Of a DNA stretch of 64,000 nt, positions 11,801 to 20,894 are shown piece after piece (position 1 is the stretch's first letter; each line of letters begins with the position of its first letter). A program made the position numbers and the translations under genes. The notes under the pieces are model-generated. The model was not told where the DNA came from, searched no databases, and was given only the letters and a program-made list of their open reading frames with translations. The stretch lies in the NCBI GenBank assembly GCA_019448385.1, contig JAGTXO010000016.1, positions 1 through 64,000 on the forward strand. Reading direction: 5' to 3'. Source of the stretch: Diacronema lutheri (Eukaryota; Haptophyta; Pavlovophyceae; Pavlovales; Pavlovaceae).

Positions 11801-13827
11801 CGCACATGGGCGATGGGCAGCTGGCCATCCGGCGGCACATGCTCGGCACGGGCGCCGGCGCGCCGGCGCACGCCGTCGTCTCGCTCCGCGTCGCGCACGT
11901 GAGCCACGCCATCCGCCGCGCGGCGGACGACGGCGGCGCGCGCGCCGAGCGGATGGCGCGCGCCGCGCGCGCGTTTTGCGATGTGGCGGCCGCGTTGCGC
12001 GTCGACGCGATCCTGGCGGAGGTGCCCGAGGACCGCCCGACGGGCACGCCCTTCCTTGGCGGGCTGCTCGAGTTTTGGAACAAACGCAACGGGAGCTCGA
12101 CGGCGCCAGCCACGCTCGCGCTCGGAGACGTGCGCGAGGTGGCCAAGCGGACGGCCGACGCAGCGGCCGGCCGAGCGGACGAGGTCCCTGCGGCTGGCCG
12201 TCCGCAGGTCGCGGCGCGCGCGTGCGCCGGCGGGATTGGCGGCGGCGCGGGCGCGGCGGGCGCCTCGGACGCTGCGCCCCGTGCACTGGCGGGCGCGTCG
12301 GGTGCGCGCACGGACGGCGGCCCTGCCGACGCACGCCAGCTGGAGAGCCGCTACGGCGAGGCGAGCAAGCTCGACCTACCCCAAGATTCCACTACGGGCT
12401 GCGTCCTCGACGCTCGCGAGGCCCAGGACCGCGCGCGCGTGCCTGCTGCGCCCGACGGCACAGCGCTGCGCCGCGTGCTCGACGCCGTCGGCGCGGGCGC
12501 GCCCGCGCAGCGCAGCCCGCGCTGGCACGACGAGCGATGGGAGGAGGTCACGGGCAGCAAGGTTGGCGACGTCGTGAACGACAACGCCGGCGTCGCGCAT
12601 GAGACGCTCACCGACGAGTACGTGCACCGGCGGCGGCGCGAGGTGCGGACCAAGGCGACGACCGCGGGCATCCTCGGCGAGGCCGTCGCGCTGCGCAAGC
12701 TGGCGGCCGCGTACGGCATCACCGTCGTGTGCAACCTGCCGATGGTGCGTGCGGACCCGCACGACAAGAGCGCGCCGTTCGCCTTCTCGCCGGACGGGCT
12801 CGCCATCCTCCCCGAAAACAACGAGCAGGTCCTCGTCGAGGTGAAGACGCTCACCAAGGCGGGCGCCACGGCGCACGAGGACGGGCCGCCGCAGCCGCAC
12901 CGCGATCAGCTGCAGCTCGGCATGCACGTCCTCGGCGTGAGCAAAGCGCTCTACGTGCAGTACCTCAGGCACGAGGACCGGATCGTCGTGCACGTCGTGA
13001 CGCGCGGCGCCGGCTGGCTTGCATTCGCGCAGCCGAGGGTGCAGGCCTTCTGGGCGCGCGTCGTCGAGCGGCGCGCGCGGCTCGAGCGCGCGCGCGCCGA
13101 CCACCCGGCTGCGAGCCGGCGGCACCGGCGGCAGCAGACGCCGGCCGGGCCGCCGCTCGTGCTCGCGCTGGACGGGCGCATCCCCGCCGCGCGCGCCGCC
13201 GCGCTGCACGCCGTCGCGCACGGCACCGCGAGCGCGGCGGCGGTGACGGCGGCGGCGGCGACGGGCGACGCGACGGCGTTGCAAGACGCGATCGCGGCGC
13301 TGCGCGCGCCCGTCGGCAATGCGGCGATCGCCAGCGCAGCGTGTGCGGAGGGCGCGGCCGTCGAGCGGGCGATCGCGTGCCTCGGGCAGCCGGCAGGCGA
13401 CGCCGCCGCCCGCGGCACGGCCGAGGCGGCAGAGGAGGAGAGGACGGTCGACGCCGACATCTGCGCGTTGCTGCACCAGCTCGGCGCGAGCGTGGCGCAC
13501 GTGCACGTCGAGGACGCGGATTGCGTCACGCGTGAGCACTGGGGCGGGGCGGGGCTCGCTGCAGCGGACGAGCCGCCGAGCGCCCCCGCCATTTCGAGCG
13601 TCATCGTCGCGCACATCGTGCGGCTCGCCGGCTTTGGCGTCGAGCTCCCGCAGTCGATTCGCGTCGCCCCCAGCACGGCCGACTGGCACGAGGGCTGGCT
13701 CGACGTGCAGTGCGTGCTGCTGCGCACGCGCCGGCGCGGGCGGCGCGACGACGACTTTGTGGCCGTCGTCAGGCGCGGTGGGCGCTGGTTTGCGTGCGAG
13801 CCCGGCCGCGCGCGGCGGCTGCAGTAG
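5131..13827 (+). CDS. Element polyprotein: Ulp1-like protease, degenerate copies, YqaJ-like nuclease
   Basis: The frame is open from before 5131 to a TAG at 13825-13827; the start is uncertain (ATGs at 6193 and 6271 are candidates). A second Ulp1-like protease lies at about 7770-8430: His (8128, SGHFTAL), Asp (8197, VLVDTL), Gln (8320) and Cys (8335) in AAQRGATCGL, with Asp-Gln 41 and Gln-Cys 5, as in the first ORF. Similar but degenerate units follow at about 9.0-9.6 kb and 10.1-10.7 kb (APDQAGVAALRVL has lost the Cys). An unrecognised segment fills 10.9-12.2 kb. At about 12510-13000 is a YqaJ/lambda-exonuclease-like PD-(D/E)XK nuclease: SPRWHDERW, GILGEAV (Glu), FSPDGL (Asp), LVEVKT (Glu-x-Lys) and HRDQLQLGMHVLG (Gln). 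Such nucleases resect or recombine DNA ends. An alanine run is encoded at 8739-8816. The following ORF is in the same frame. Confidence 0.6.
8739..8816 (+). repeat. (GCC)n run encoding polyalanine
   Basis: About 25 consecutive GCC codons lie inside the element polyprotein, between the second Ulp1-like domain and the next degenerate copy. The run is in frame and is probably a flexible or helical linker; it is also a likely site of length variation. Confidence 0.85.
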
Positions 13828-16800
13828 CGGTCGGTCCTGCGCCGCGCGCGCGGCGGCGTCGACGGGACCGGCGATGAGGCGTTCGCGGTCGTCTACGTGC
13901 GGCGCGGCGACGCGGCCGGCGACGCGGCTGGCGACGCGCAGGCCGAGCGGGCGCGCGGCGGGCGCGCGCGCAGGCGCACGCGCGGCGGCACGCGCAAGCG
14001 CAAGCGCGGCGCCTCCGCCGGGCTCGAGGCGGCCGCGCCCGCCGGCGCGCCGGCTGCCGCGCCCGCCGGCGCGCCGGCGGGCGCTGCTCACCGCCCGCTT
14101 GCCAGGCGTGCCACGGTCGCCGCGCGCACCACGCGCTCTGTGACCGACGCGCTGCACTCGGCGCCTGCCGCCACGGTTGCACCTGTCTTCGACTGGCGCG
14201 CCGGCCGCCCGCCCCCCGCCGCTCGAGCCCGCCACCCGCGGCCGCACGTGCGCGCGCCACCGGGCAAGGCCTGGGACAGCGTCTCGGGTGCGTGGGTGGA
14301 CAAGCCGACTGGTGCTGCCGTCGCCGCCGCGCCGCCGCCGCTGCCGCCCGCCGCCGCGCCGCCGCCCGCCGCCGCGCCACCGCCCGCCGCCGCGCCGCCG
14401 CCCGCCGTCGCGCCGCCGCCCGCCGCCGCGCCGCCGCCGCCGCCGCCACCGGCGGCGCTCAACCGCTGGCAGCACGTCGGCGCGGGCGGCAGCGCGGCGG
14501 GCCGGCGGCTCGCGGCCATCGCACGGCGGCAGCGCGGCGTGCGCGCGCCGCCGCCCGCCGCGCGCTTCCTCGCCACGCTGCCGCCACCGCCACGCGACGG
14601 CCTCGCGCGCACGAGCAAGCAGGCGCGCGCGAGGCGCAACGCGGACGGCCGGCCGGCGCACGCGCGCGCGGCCAACGCGCGCGCCTTCTACCGCGGCGTG
14701 GAGCTCGGCGTGCACGCGACGCGCGCCATCGTCGACGCGCGCCACGCCGACCTGCCACAGGCCGTCTTCGTGGCGGAGGCGCGGGCGATCGTCGCGCGCT
14801 CCGCCGGCGGCGGCGCGCTGCTCGCGCCGGACGACGTGCGCGACCTGTGCGACGCGCAGACGGACGCCGATCGCGCTGCGATCTGGGCGTCGGTGGGCGC
14901 GCACGAGGCGACGCGCATCTTCGCGCTCGTCACGCGCAACGCGAGCTTGGCGGGCGCGGCGCTGCTCGTGCTGCACACGCCGGTGGGCGCGCCGGCGCGC
15001 GCGCTCGGGCTCGTGGCGACGCGCTCGCGCGCGCCGTGGACGGGCGCGCCGCGCGACGCGCACAGGGCGCTGGTGCAGCGGTTGGACGTGCTGATGGACG
15101 CGATCGCCGCGGCGCGAGGCGCGTCGCCGCTCGAGCTCGAGCTCGCGCTCGCGCCCGAGCCGCAGAGCGCGTGCAACGCGCGTGCGGCCGCGCTGCTCTG
15201 CCTGCAGGCCGTCGCGGACGCGAGCGGCCGTCCCGCCGCTGAGGACGCGCTGGCCGCGCTCGACGACGCGCGCGGCATCGACCGGCACTGCCACGCCGTC
15301 CGGCAGCAGATCGAGGCGAAGCTCGCGTGGCGGCGCGCCGACGGCGCCGTCGGCGTTGACGGCGCCGACGGCGCGCCCGCGCTCGCGCCTGCCGCCGCAC
15401 CGCCGGCGTGCGCGCCGGCGCACGCTGCCGGCGAGGCGGCGGTCGACCAGGCGATCGTCACGCGGGTGCGCGACGCGCTGCGCGCGTGGGCGACGACTGG
15501 CACCGCGCCCAGCGCGGCGGTGCTCGACGACGCCTGCGCCACGTACACGGCGCGCGCACGCGCGCGCAAGGACGCGCGCACGGCGCTGGGCCCGACGCGC
15601 GCGGCCGAGCTGCTCGCCGCGGCCGCGCGCGGCGGAGCCGACGGGGCGGATGCCGCGCGCGCGCTGCTCGGCGGCACGCCGCGCCTGCTCGTCGTGCTCC
15701 TCTGCGTGCCCGTCGCCGCGCCGTCCGGCGAGCCGCCGCGCCCGGTCGGGCTGCTCGTCGCCGACCGGCCGACGGACGACTCGCGCCCGGCCGCGCTCGT
15801 GCGCTACGACTTTGCGCCGCTCGACGCGGACGTGGCCGTCGCGGTCGGCGCGCATGCCGTCGCGCTGGCCAGTGCGATCTGGCCGCTGCTCGCGGCCGAG
15901 GGGGAGCCGCGGCCATCGCCCGTCGTGCGCTCGCAGCCGCGCGGCGGCGACGATGGCGCGCGTGCGCTCGCAACGTTCGCGTGCCTCGACGCGCTGATGA
16001 CCGCCAGCGTCGGCGCGCACGGCCTCGCGGGCGGCGCGGGCATGCTGCCCGCGCTGGTCGCGCGAGGCGCCGCGGCCGCCCAGCGCGAGCGGCAGCTGCG
16101 CGCGGCCGCCGAGAGGCTGGGCGGCACGGTCGCTGGGTGGCCGGACACGGGCGCGAGCGCGGCGGGAGCGAGCGTCGACGAGGAGGCGCGCACGTACGAG
16201 GTCGAGGCGGTCGTCGACGAGCGCCGCAAGGCGGGCAAGAAGGTGACGTTCCAGTTCCGGATCAGGTGGCGGGGCTACGACGAGAGCGCCGACACGTGGG
16301 AGCCTGAGGCCAACGTGAGCAGCGACCTCGTCGCCCAGTTCCGCAAGACGCGCGACGAGCAGAAGCGGCGCGCGGGCGGATCGGGCAGCGGCAGCGGCGG
16401 CGCGGGCGCGGCGTCGGCATTGGCGTCGGCGCCGCTTCGCGCGCACGGCGTGTCGGGCGCCGCGGGCAAGCGCGCCGCGGCGGGTGCCGCCGCGAGCGCG
16501 CGCGACGCCGCGGGCGCGCGCGCGCCGAGCGTTCCCCGCGCGCGCGGCGTCGAGCGCGCGCGCGTGGACGAGCCCGCTGCGCCGAGCGCGCGCGCCGCCG
16601 GCGGCGCGACGGCGCGCACGCGCGGCAGCGTGCTCCTGGGCTTCGTGGTCAAGCGCTCGACGCTCAACGCGGGGCCGCAGGCGGTGACGGCGCAGCCCGG
16701 TGCGCGGAAGGAGCTGCGGCGCATCGCGGCGGCCGTGCACAGGCTCACGACACAGGCGTACCGCGTCATCAACAAGGTGGTGCGCGACGAGGCTGCGGTG

Positions 16801-19355
16801 GCGAGCGCGCAGGCCGTCGGCGCGGCGTCGGGCGGCCCGTCGACCAGCGTGCACACGTCGACCACGATGGACAAGGGAACCGTCCGTGCGATCTTCTCGG
16901 CCATCGGCTGGCACAAGGACGAGAGCACGTACGGTGCAGCGCCCCGAGGCAAGCCCGCCGAGCAAGCCGCCGCGCAGACCAAGGCGGCGACGGCGCGCGC
17001 CGTCGGCGAGATGGCCGAGGGCGTCCAGCCCGTCTGCGCGGTGGGCCTCACGGAGATCCTCGAGGCGGAGGCGACGCAGGTGTCCACCGCGTGCCTGATG
17101 CATCCATCGCGCGTCGTGAACGGGCTGCTCCGCGACGTCGTCCGCGCGGCAGTCGAGCGCGACGAGGCGCTCGTCGCGCTGCCCGAGATGCAGCGAAACG
17201 CGCGCGTGCGCGAGCTGTGCGAGCGGCTGCTGCGCGGCGACGTGGAGGGCGCGCGCGTCGGCTGCCCCGCCGCGCTCGACCGCCACCTGCCCGACATGGT
17301 CCTCCACAAGATCGACTACAAGTGCACGCCCACGAAAAGGTGGAACTACGACCGGCACACGACGCGCTACTTCCTCGTGCAGATCCGCAACCTGCAGCAC
17401 GTGGCCGAGGGGCAGGCGCTGCTCTGCCGGCTCGCGCACATCCACACGCAGCTGACCGGACGGCCGCCGCGGTACAATGTGGCGCCGCTGCGCACGCACA
17501 ATGTGCGCGCGAGGCGCGGCTGACGCTGCCGCCACCGTGCGCCCAAGCGCGCGCGCCGCCGCCGTGCGCGCCGCCTCGCGGCCAGGTTGGTCACGCGCCC
17601 GCGCGCTCGCGCGCCGCGCGCTGCGCGCAGGTGCCGCGCAACGTGCGCCTCACCGCGAACGCCATCTGGGAGACGCTCCCGGACGACGAGCGCAAAGAGC
17701 TGCGCGCGCGGCTCAAGGCGCTGGACCTGCGCGACCACGACGGCGAGCCGATCAAGTGGACAGGCACAAACGGCCTCACCCCGCCGATGTCGGACGTGCG
17801 CGTCAGGTACGCGATCTTCGCGACGCGCTTCGACATCTCCAACCGCGTCTTCGACTACGCCGGGCGCGAGCGGCCGCCGGCCGATCTGCCGTGGCACGCG
17901 CGGCGCTCGTGGGTTGGCCTCGCGCCGCTGCCGCGCGTGCCGCTCCCGGGCCGGCAGCCCGTCCAGTCGGTGGTGACGGACGGCGTCGCCGTGCACGCCG
18001 TCGGGACCGTCCTCGTGCCGAAGGCGCAGGCGCCGGCCGGCGGCTCGGGCGTCCTGCACCGCTGGCGCCGGCCGGACGGGCGCATCGCCGTCGCGCTCGG
18101 CTCCGAGCTGCGGCGGGCGATCGACGTCGAGGCGGCGGTCGTCGTCGCGGCCGACCCGAACATGGGCAACATCACCACCTACTCTGCGCACGCCGGGCGG
18201 GCGGCCGTCTGGCGGCAGTTCACGCAGCGCGCGCGCGCGCGCGCCGCGGGCTTTGCGCGCGAGACGGCCAAGACCAACGCGGCGCGGCGGCGCGTGCGCA
18301 CCGACGGGCGCGGCGAGGAGTTCAGCGTGGAGGCGGACGAGGCGCGGCTTGGCGAGGCGCACAGCGCCAAGGTGCTCGGCGAGGGCGAGTTCCACGCCTT
18401 CCATCGCGAGAGCGCGCGGGTGCGCGAGCGCGCCGCCGAGCACGTGTACGACGCGCCGGCGCGCCGGAAGGAGCGCTGGCGGCGCGACAGCGGCGGGCGG
18501 TCCAACGCGGCGCGCGTCGCCGAGGCGCTCATCGCGGCGCACTGCGTCGACGGCGTGACGCGCGACCAGCTGCTCGTGTGCGTGGGCAAGTGGCTGCGCG
18601 ACCACAAGGGCGCGCAGCCCAAGGGCGCGCCGCCCGCCTTCCAGGTGGGGCTGCTGCGCGAGCTGCGGCGGCGCGGCGTCGCGGCCGTCTTCGTGCCCGA
18701 GCCGTACACGTCGATGCACTGCTCGATGCCGCGGCTCGCCAAGGGCGGCAGGCTGCAGCGCTGCGGCGCGGAGCTCGCGCAGAACCCGCGCCTGCCCGTG
18801 GCAAAGGGCGGCACGCGCACGGTGCACGCGCTCGTCATCTGCCCGGCGTGCAACGGCGGCAAGAAGCCCGTGCACCGCGACTACAACGCCGCGCGCAACA
18901 TCTTCTACGACGTGCACGACATGGCGGCGCACGCGGCCGGGCGCGACACCACGTCGACGCCTGAGCGCTTTGCCCTCGTGCTCGCCTGGTGGGCGCGCGG
19001 CGAGGTGTGGGAGCGTGAGGAGCGCATGGTGCACGGCGAGGGCGACGACTGCGACGACGAGTGCGACGGCGACGACGAGGGCGACGACGAGGGCGACGAC
19101 GACGACGACGACGACGGCAGCGGCGACGGCGGCGGCGGCGAGGGCGACGGCGACGGCGACGGAGGCGGCGGCGGCGGCGGCGACGACGACGATGACGGCG
19201 GGGGAGGCGGCGGCGGCGACGGCGGTGGCGACGACGGCGGCGGGCGCGGCGGCGGTGGCGGCGGCGGCTCTCGCGCCCGCACCCCCGCCCGCGGAGCTGC
19301 CAGCGCCAGTGCCGGCGGCGGCAGCGCGCGCGGGCCGAAGCGCGGCCGGCGTTGA
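13828..19355 (+). CDS. Chromodomain-Fanzor (TnpB-like) nuclease with one intron
   Basis: Exons 13828-17502 and 17631-19355; the 128-bp GTGCGC...CAG intron restores frame so that VAPLRTHN continues as VPRNVRLTANAIW, the PLRT...P stretch typical of Fanzor/IS607-type TnpB. Order: two degenerate Ulp1-like units (14.7-15.2 and 15.6-16.0 kb), a chromodomain at 16189-16368 (YEVEAVVDERR, RIRWRGY, TWEPEANV), the Fanzor N-terminal helical part from about 16.6 kb, then the RuvC core. The catalytic triad is complete: Asp (18153, AADPNMGNI), Glu (18699, VPEPYTSMHCS) and Asp (18879, VHRDYNAARNI). A zinc ribbon uses Cys in MHCS, QRCG and ICPACN. The C-terminus is Asp/Gly-rich and ends in a basic GPKRGRR. 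Fanzors are RNA-guided DNA endonucleases. No in-frame ATG occurs between 13828 and about 15.09 kb, so translation probably continues from the upstream ORF, past or around the TAG at 13825. Confidence 0.78.
17503..17630 (+). other. Intron of the Fanzor gene
   Basis: Donor GTGCGC, acceptor GCGCAG, phase 0. The upstream frame meets a stop at 17521 and the downstream frame carries the catalytic core, so this intron is needed to produce the nuclease. Donor and composition match those of the host genes in the window, implying the element relies on, and is adapted to, the host spliceosome. Confidence 0.75.
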
Positions 19356-19957
19356 CGCACGGCCGAGCCGCGCAGCGGTCGACGCTTTGCGGGCTCTGCC
19401 CAGGTCGCGCGCGGCTGGCGACGCGTACCGCATTCGGCACGCCCGTGCACGCCGCCACCCGTGGCCGAGCGCGCCGCACCAGCCGGCCCGCTCCAACCGC
19501 CGTGCGGATCACGGACGCTCGCTACGGCTCGTCGGCGCGCGTCACCTGCGCCGGCGGCCACGGCGCCGTCTGCTCCGGCCTCGTCGCGAGCAGCCCGACC
19601 GCTGCTCGCCGCCCGCACGCCGCCGCAGCAACGCTGCGCGTCGTGCTCCCCCGCTCGCCAAACGCGAAGAGCTCCCTCACAAGGACGTCCTTCCGAATGG
19701 CCCGCGCTGCACTCGGGGCGCTCGATCGTGCCCCTGATCGGATTTGGCATGACCATCTATACCGGCCTGACGCCGTTTAGTTCAACGACCCACGGACGCG
19801 GACGGCCCGTGCAGCTGGAAGAGCAGGTGCGGAGAAGCTGGCCGCACGCGCCTTCGCCCGCGCCGTGCAGGCGTCCGACGGGCCAGCGTTTGATCGAACT
19901 GTCACGGCTGCATGCTCACACAGCCGCACTCCCGGCTTTGCTTGCCGCCAGTCAGCT
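19356..19957. other. Intergenic, no gene recognised
   Basis: Separates the Fanzor stop from the 3' end of the minus-strand gene. Composition becomes less extreme around 19.67-19.95 kb. Open frames here match nothing I know. The right end of the element and any guide-RNA sequence would be expected in this stretch, because TnpB/Fanzor guide RNAs usually come from just downstream of, or overlapping, the gene; I could not identify either by eye. Confidence 0.4.
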
Positions 19958-20773
19958 TCAGGTGTACAAGAAGAAGCCGGTCGTCTCAACCAGTGCGTCC
20001 GTGTACCGCTTCGACTCCAGCTGCGCGACCAGTCGCGCGTCTAGCGCGCACGGCCGCCCGACCAGCGCCGCGAGGCATGCGGCGAGTGACGCGGCCGGCG
20101 CGCCGCCATCGCTGACGCTCGCACCGGCGCCAGCGCCAACGCCGGCGCCGAGCGAAGAGATGGCGAGGAGCGTGACGCGCGCGCCGCGCGCGAGCAGGAG
20201 CGGCACAAGCGTGGCGAGGAAGCGGTCGTGCAGCTGCGCGTCTGCGCGCAGCGCCGGCAGCGCGAGCAGCGCGCGCGGCAGCGCGGGCGGCTCGCGCGCG
20301 CGCGCGGGTGAGGCCGTCGCGACGTGCACCTCGGAAGCGAGGCCGCGTTCGGGCACAAAACGCAACGCGCCCAGGATCACGACGTGCGGCGGCGCGTTGT
20401 CCGCGCGCAGCCGGAGCAGAGCGTCCACGACCTCGGCCGCGCGCCGCACGCACTCGCCGGCCGGAACGTCCGCATTCACGGCGAGGAGCGCGAGCGGTGG
20501 ACCGTTTGCGGGCGACACCATCGCACCCTCCACGTGCGCGAGCGCCGGCGCCGCGCTGCCGCCGCCCACCGCGCGCAGCGCGAACGCGGGCGGCGGCACA
20601 TGCGTCGGCTCGCGCGCGCCCGCGTCGCGCGCGTCATCCCACGACACGCTCCAGCGGCCGGCGGACTCGGCGGGGCCAGCGGCTAGGATGTGCGAAAGAA
20701 GCACGCGCGCGCCCGCGAGCGACGCGTCGCAGAGCCCGAGCACCGCCGTCGGCGGCTGCCGCTCGCTCGCCAT
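19958..20773 (-). CDS. Possible proteasome assembly chaperone 1 (PAC1/PSMG1-like)
   Basis: Single exon, 271 residues from ATG at 20773 (MASERQPPTAVLG). The order of hydrophobic strands and helices resembles PAC1: an N-terminal strand, a central stretch VVILGALRFVPE, a C-terminal alpha/beta part (RVTLLAIS, then LVGRPCALDARLVAQL) and a final aromatic-Tyr-Thr end (TTGFFLYT). Human PAC1 also ends in a short Tyr-Thr tail, but overall similarity is low and the call is tentative. PAC1 forms a dimer with PAC2 and guides assembly of the 20S proteasome alpha ring in the cytosol. The gene lies 121 bp downstream of the CLASP-like gene on the same strand. A more distant alpha/beta protein cannot be excluded. 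Confidence 0.4.
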   Translation of the reverse strand: MASERQPPTAVLGLCDASLAGARVLLSHILAAGPAESAGRWSVSWDDARDAGAREPTHVPPPAFALRAVGGGSAAPALAHVEGAMVSPANGPPLALLAVNADVPAGECVRRAAEVVDALLRLRADNAPPHVVILGALRFVPERGLASEVHVATASPARAREPPALPRALLALPALRADAQLHDRFLATLVPLLLARGARVTLLAISSLGAGVGAGAGASVSDGGAPAASLAACLAALVGRPCALDARLVAQLESKRYTDALVETTGFFLYT

Positions 20774-20894
20774 TGCGCTCGCGAGTCGCGAGGCGCTTTT
20801 GGGGGCGCTGGCCCCGCGCACCCTTTTGCTTGCAGAGAACTTGTCACTGAGTACCCCATACTGCTCCCAGTCAAGCGCGTTCACCCAAGCGCGT

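Noticed and set aside
473-19355. Polinton/Maverick or integrated giant virus
   Set aside because: Ulp1-like proteases and a nuclease fit loosely, but I found no protein-primed DNA polymerase, retroviral-type integrase, packaging ATPase or capsid-like sequence.
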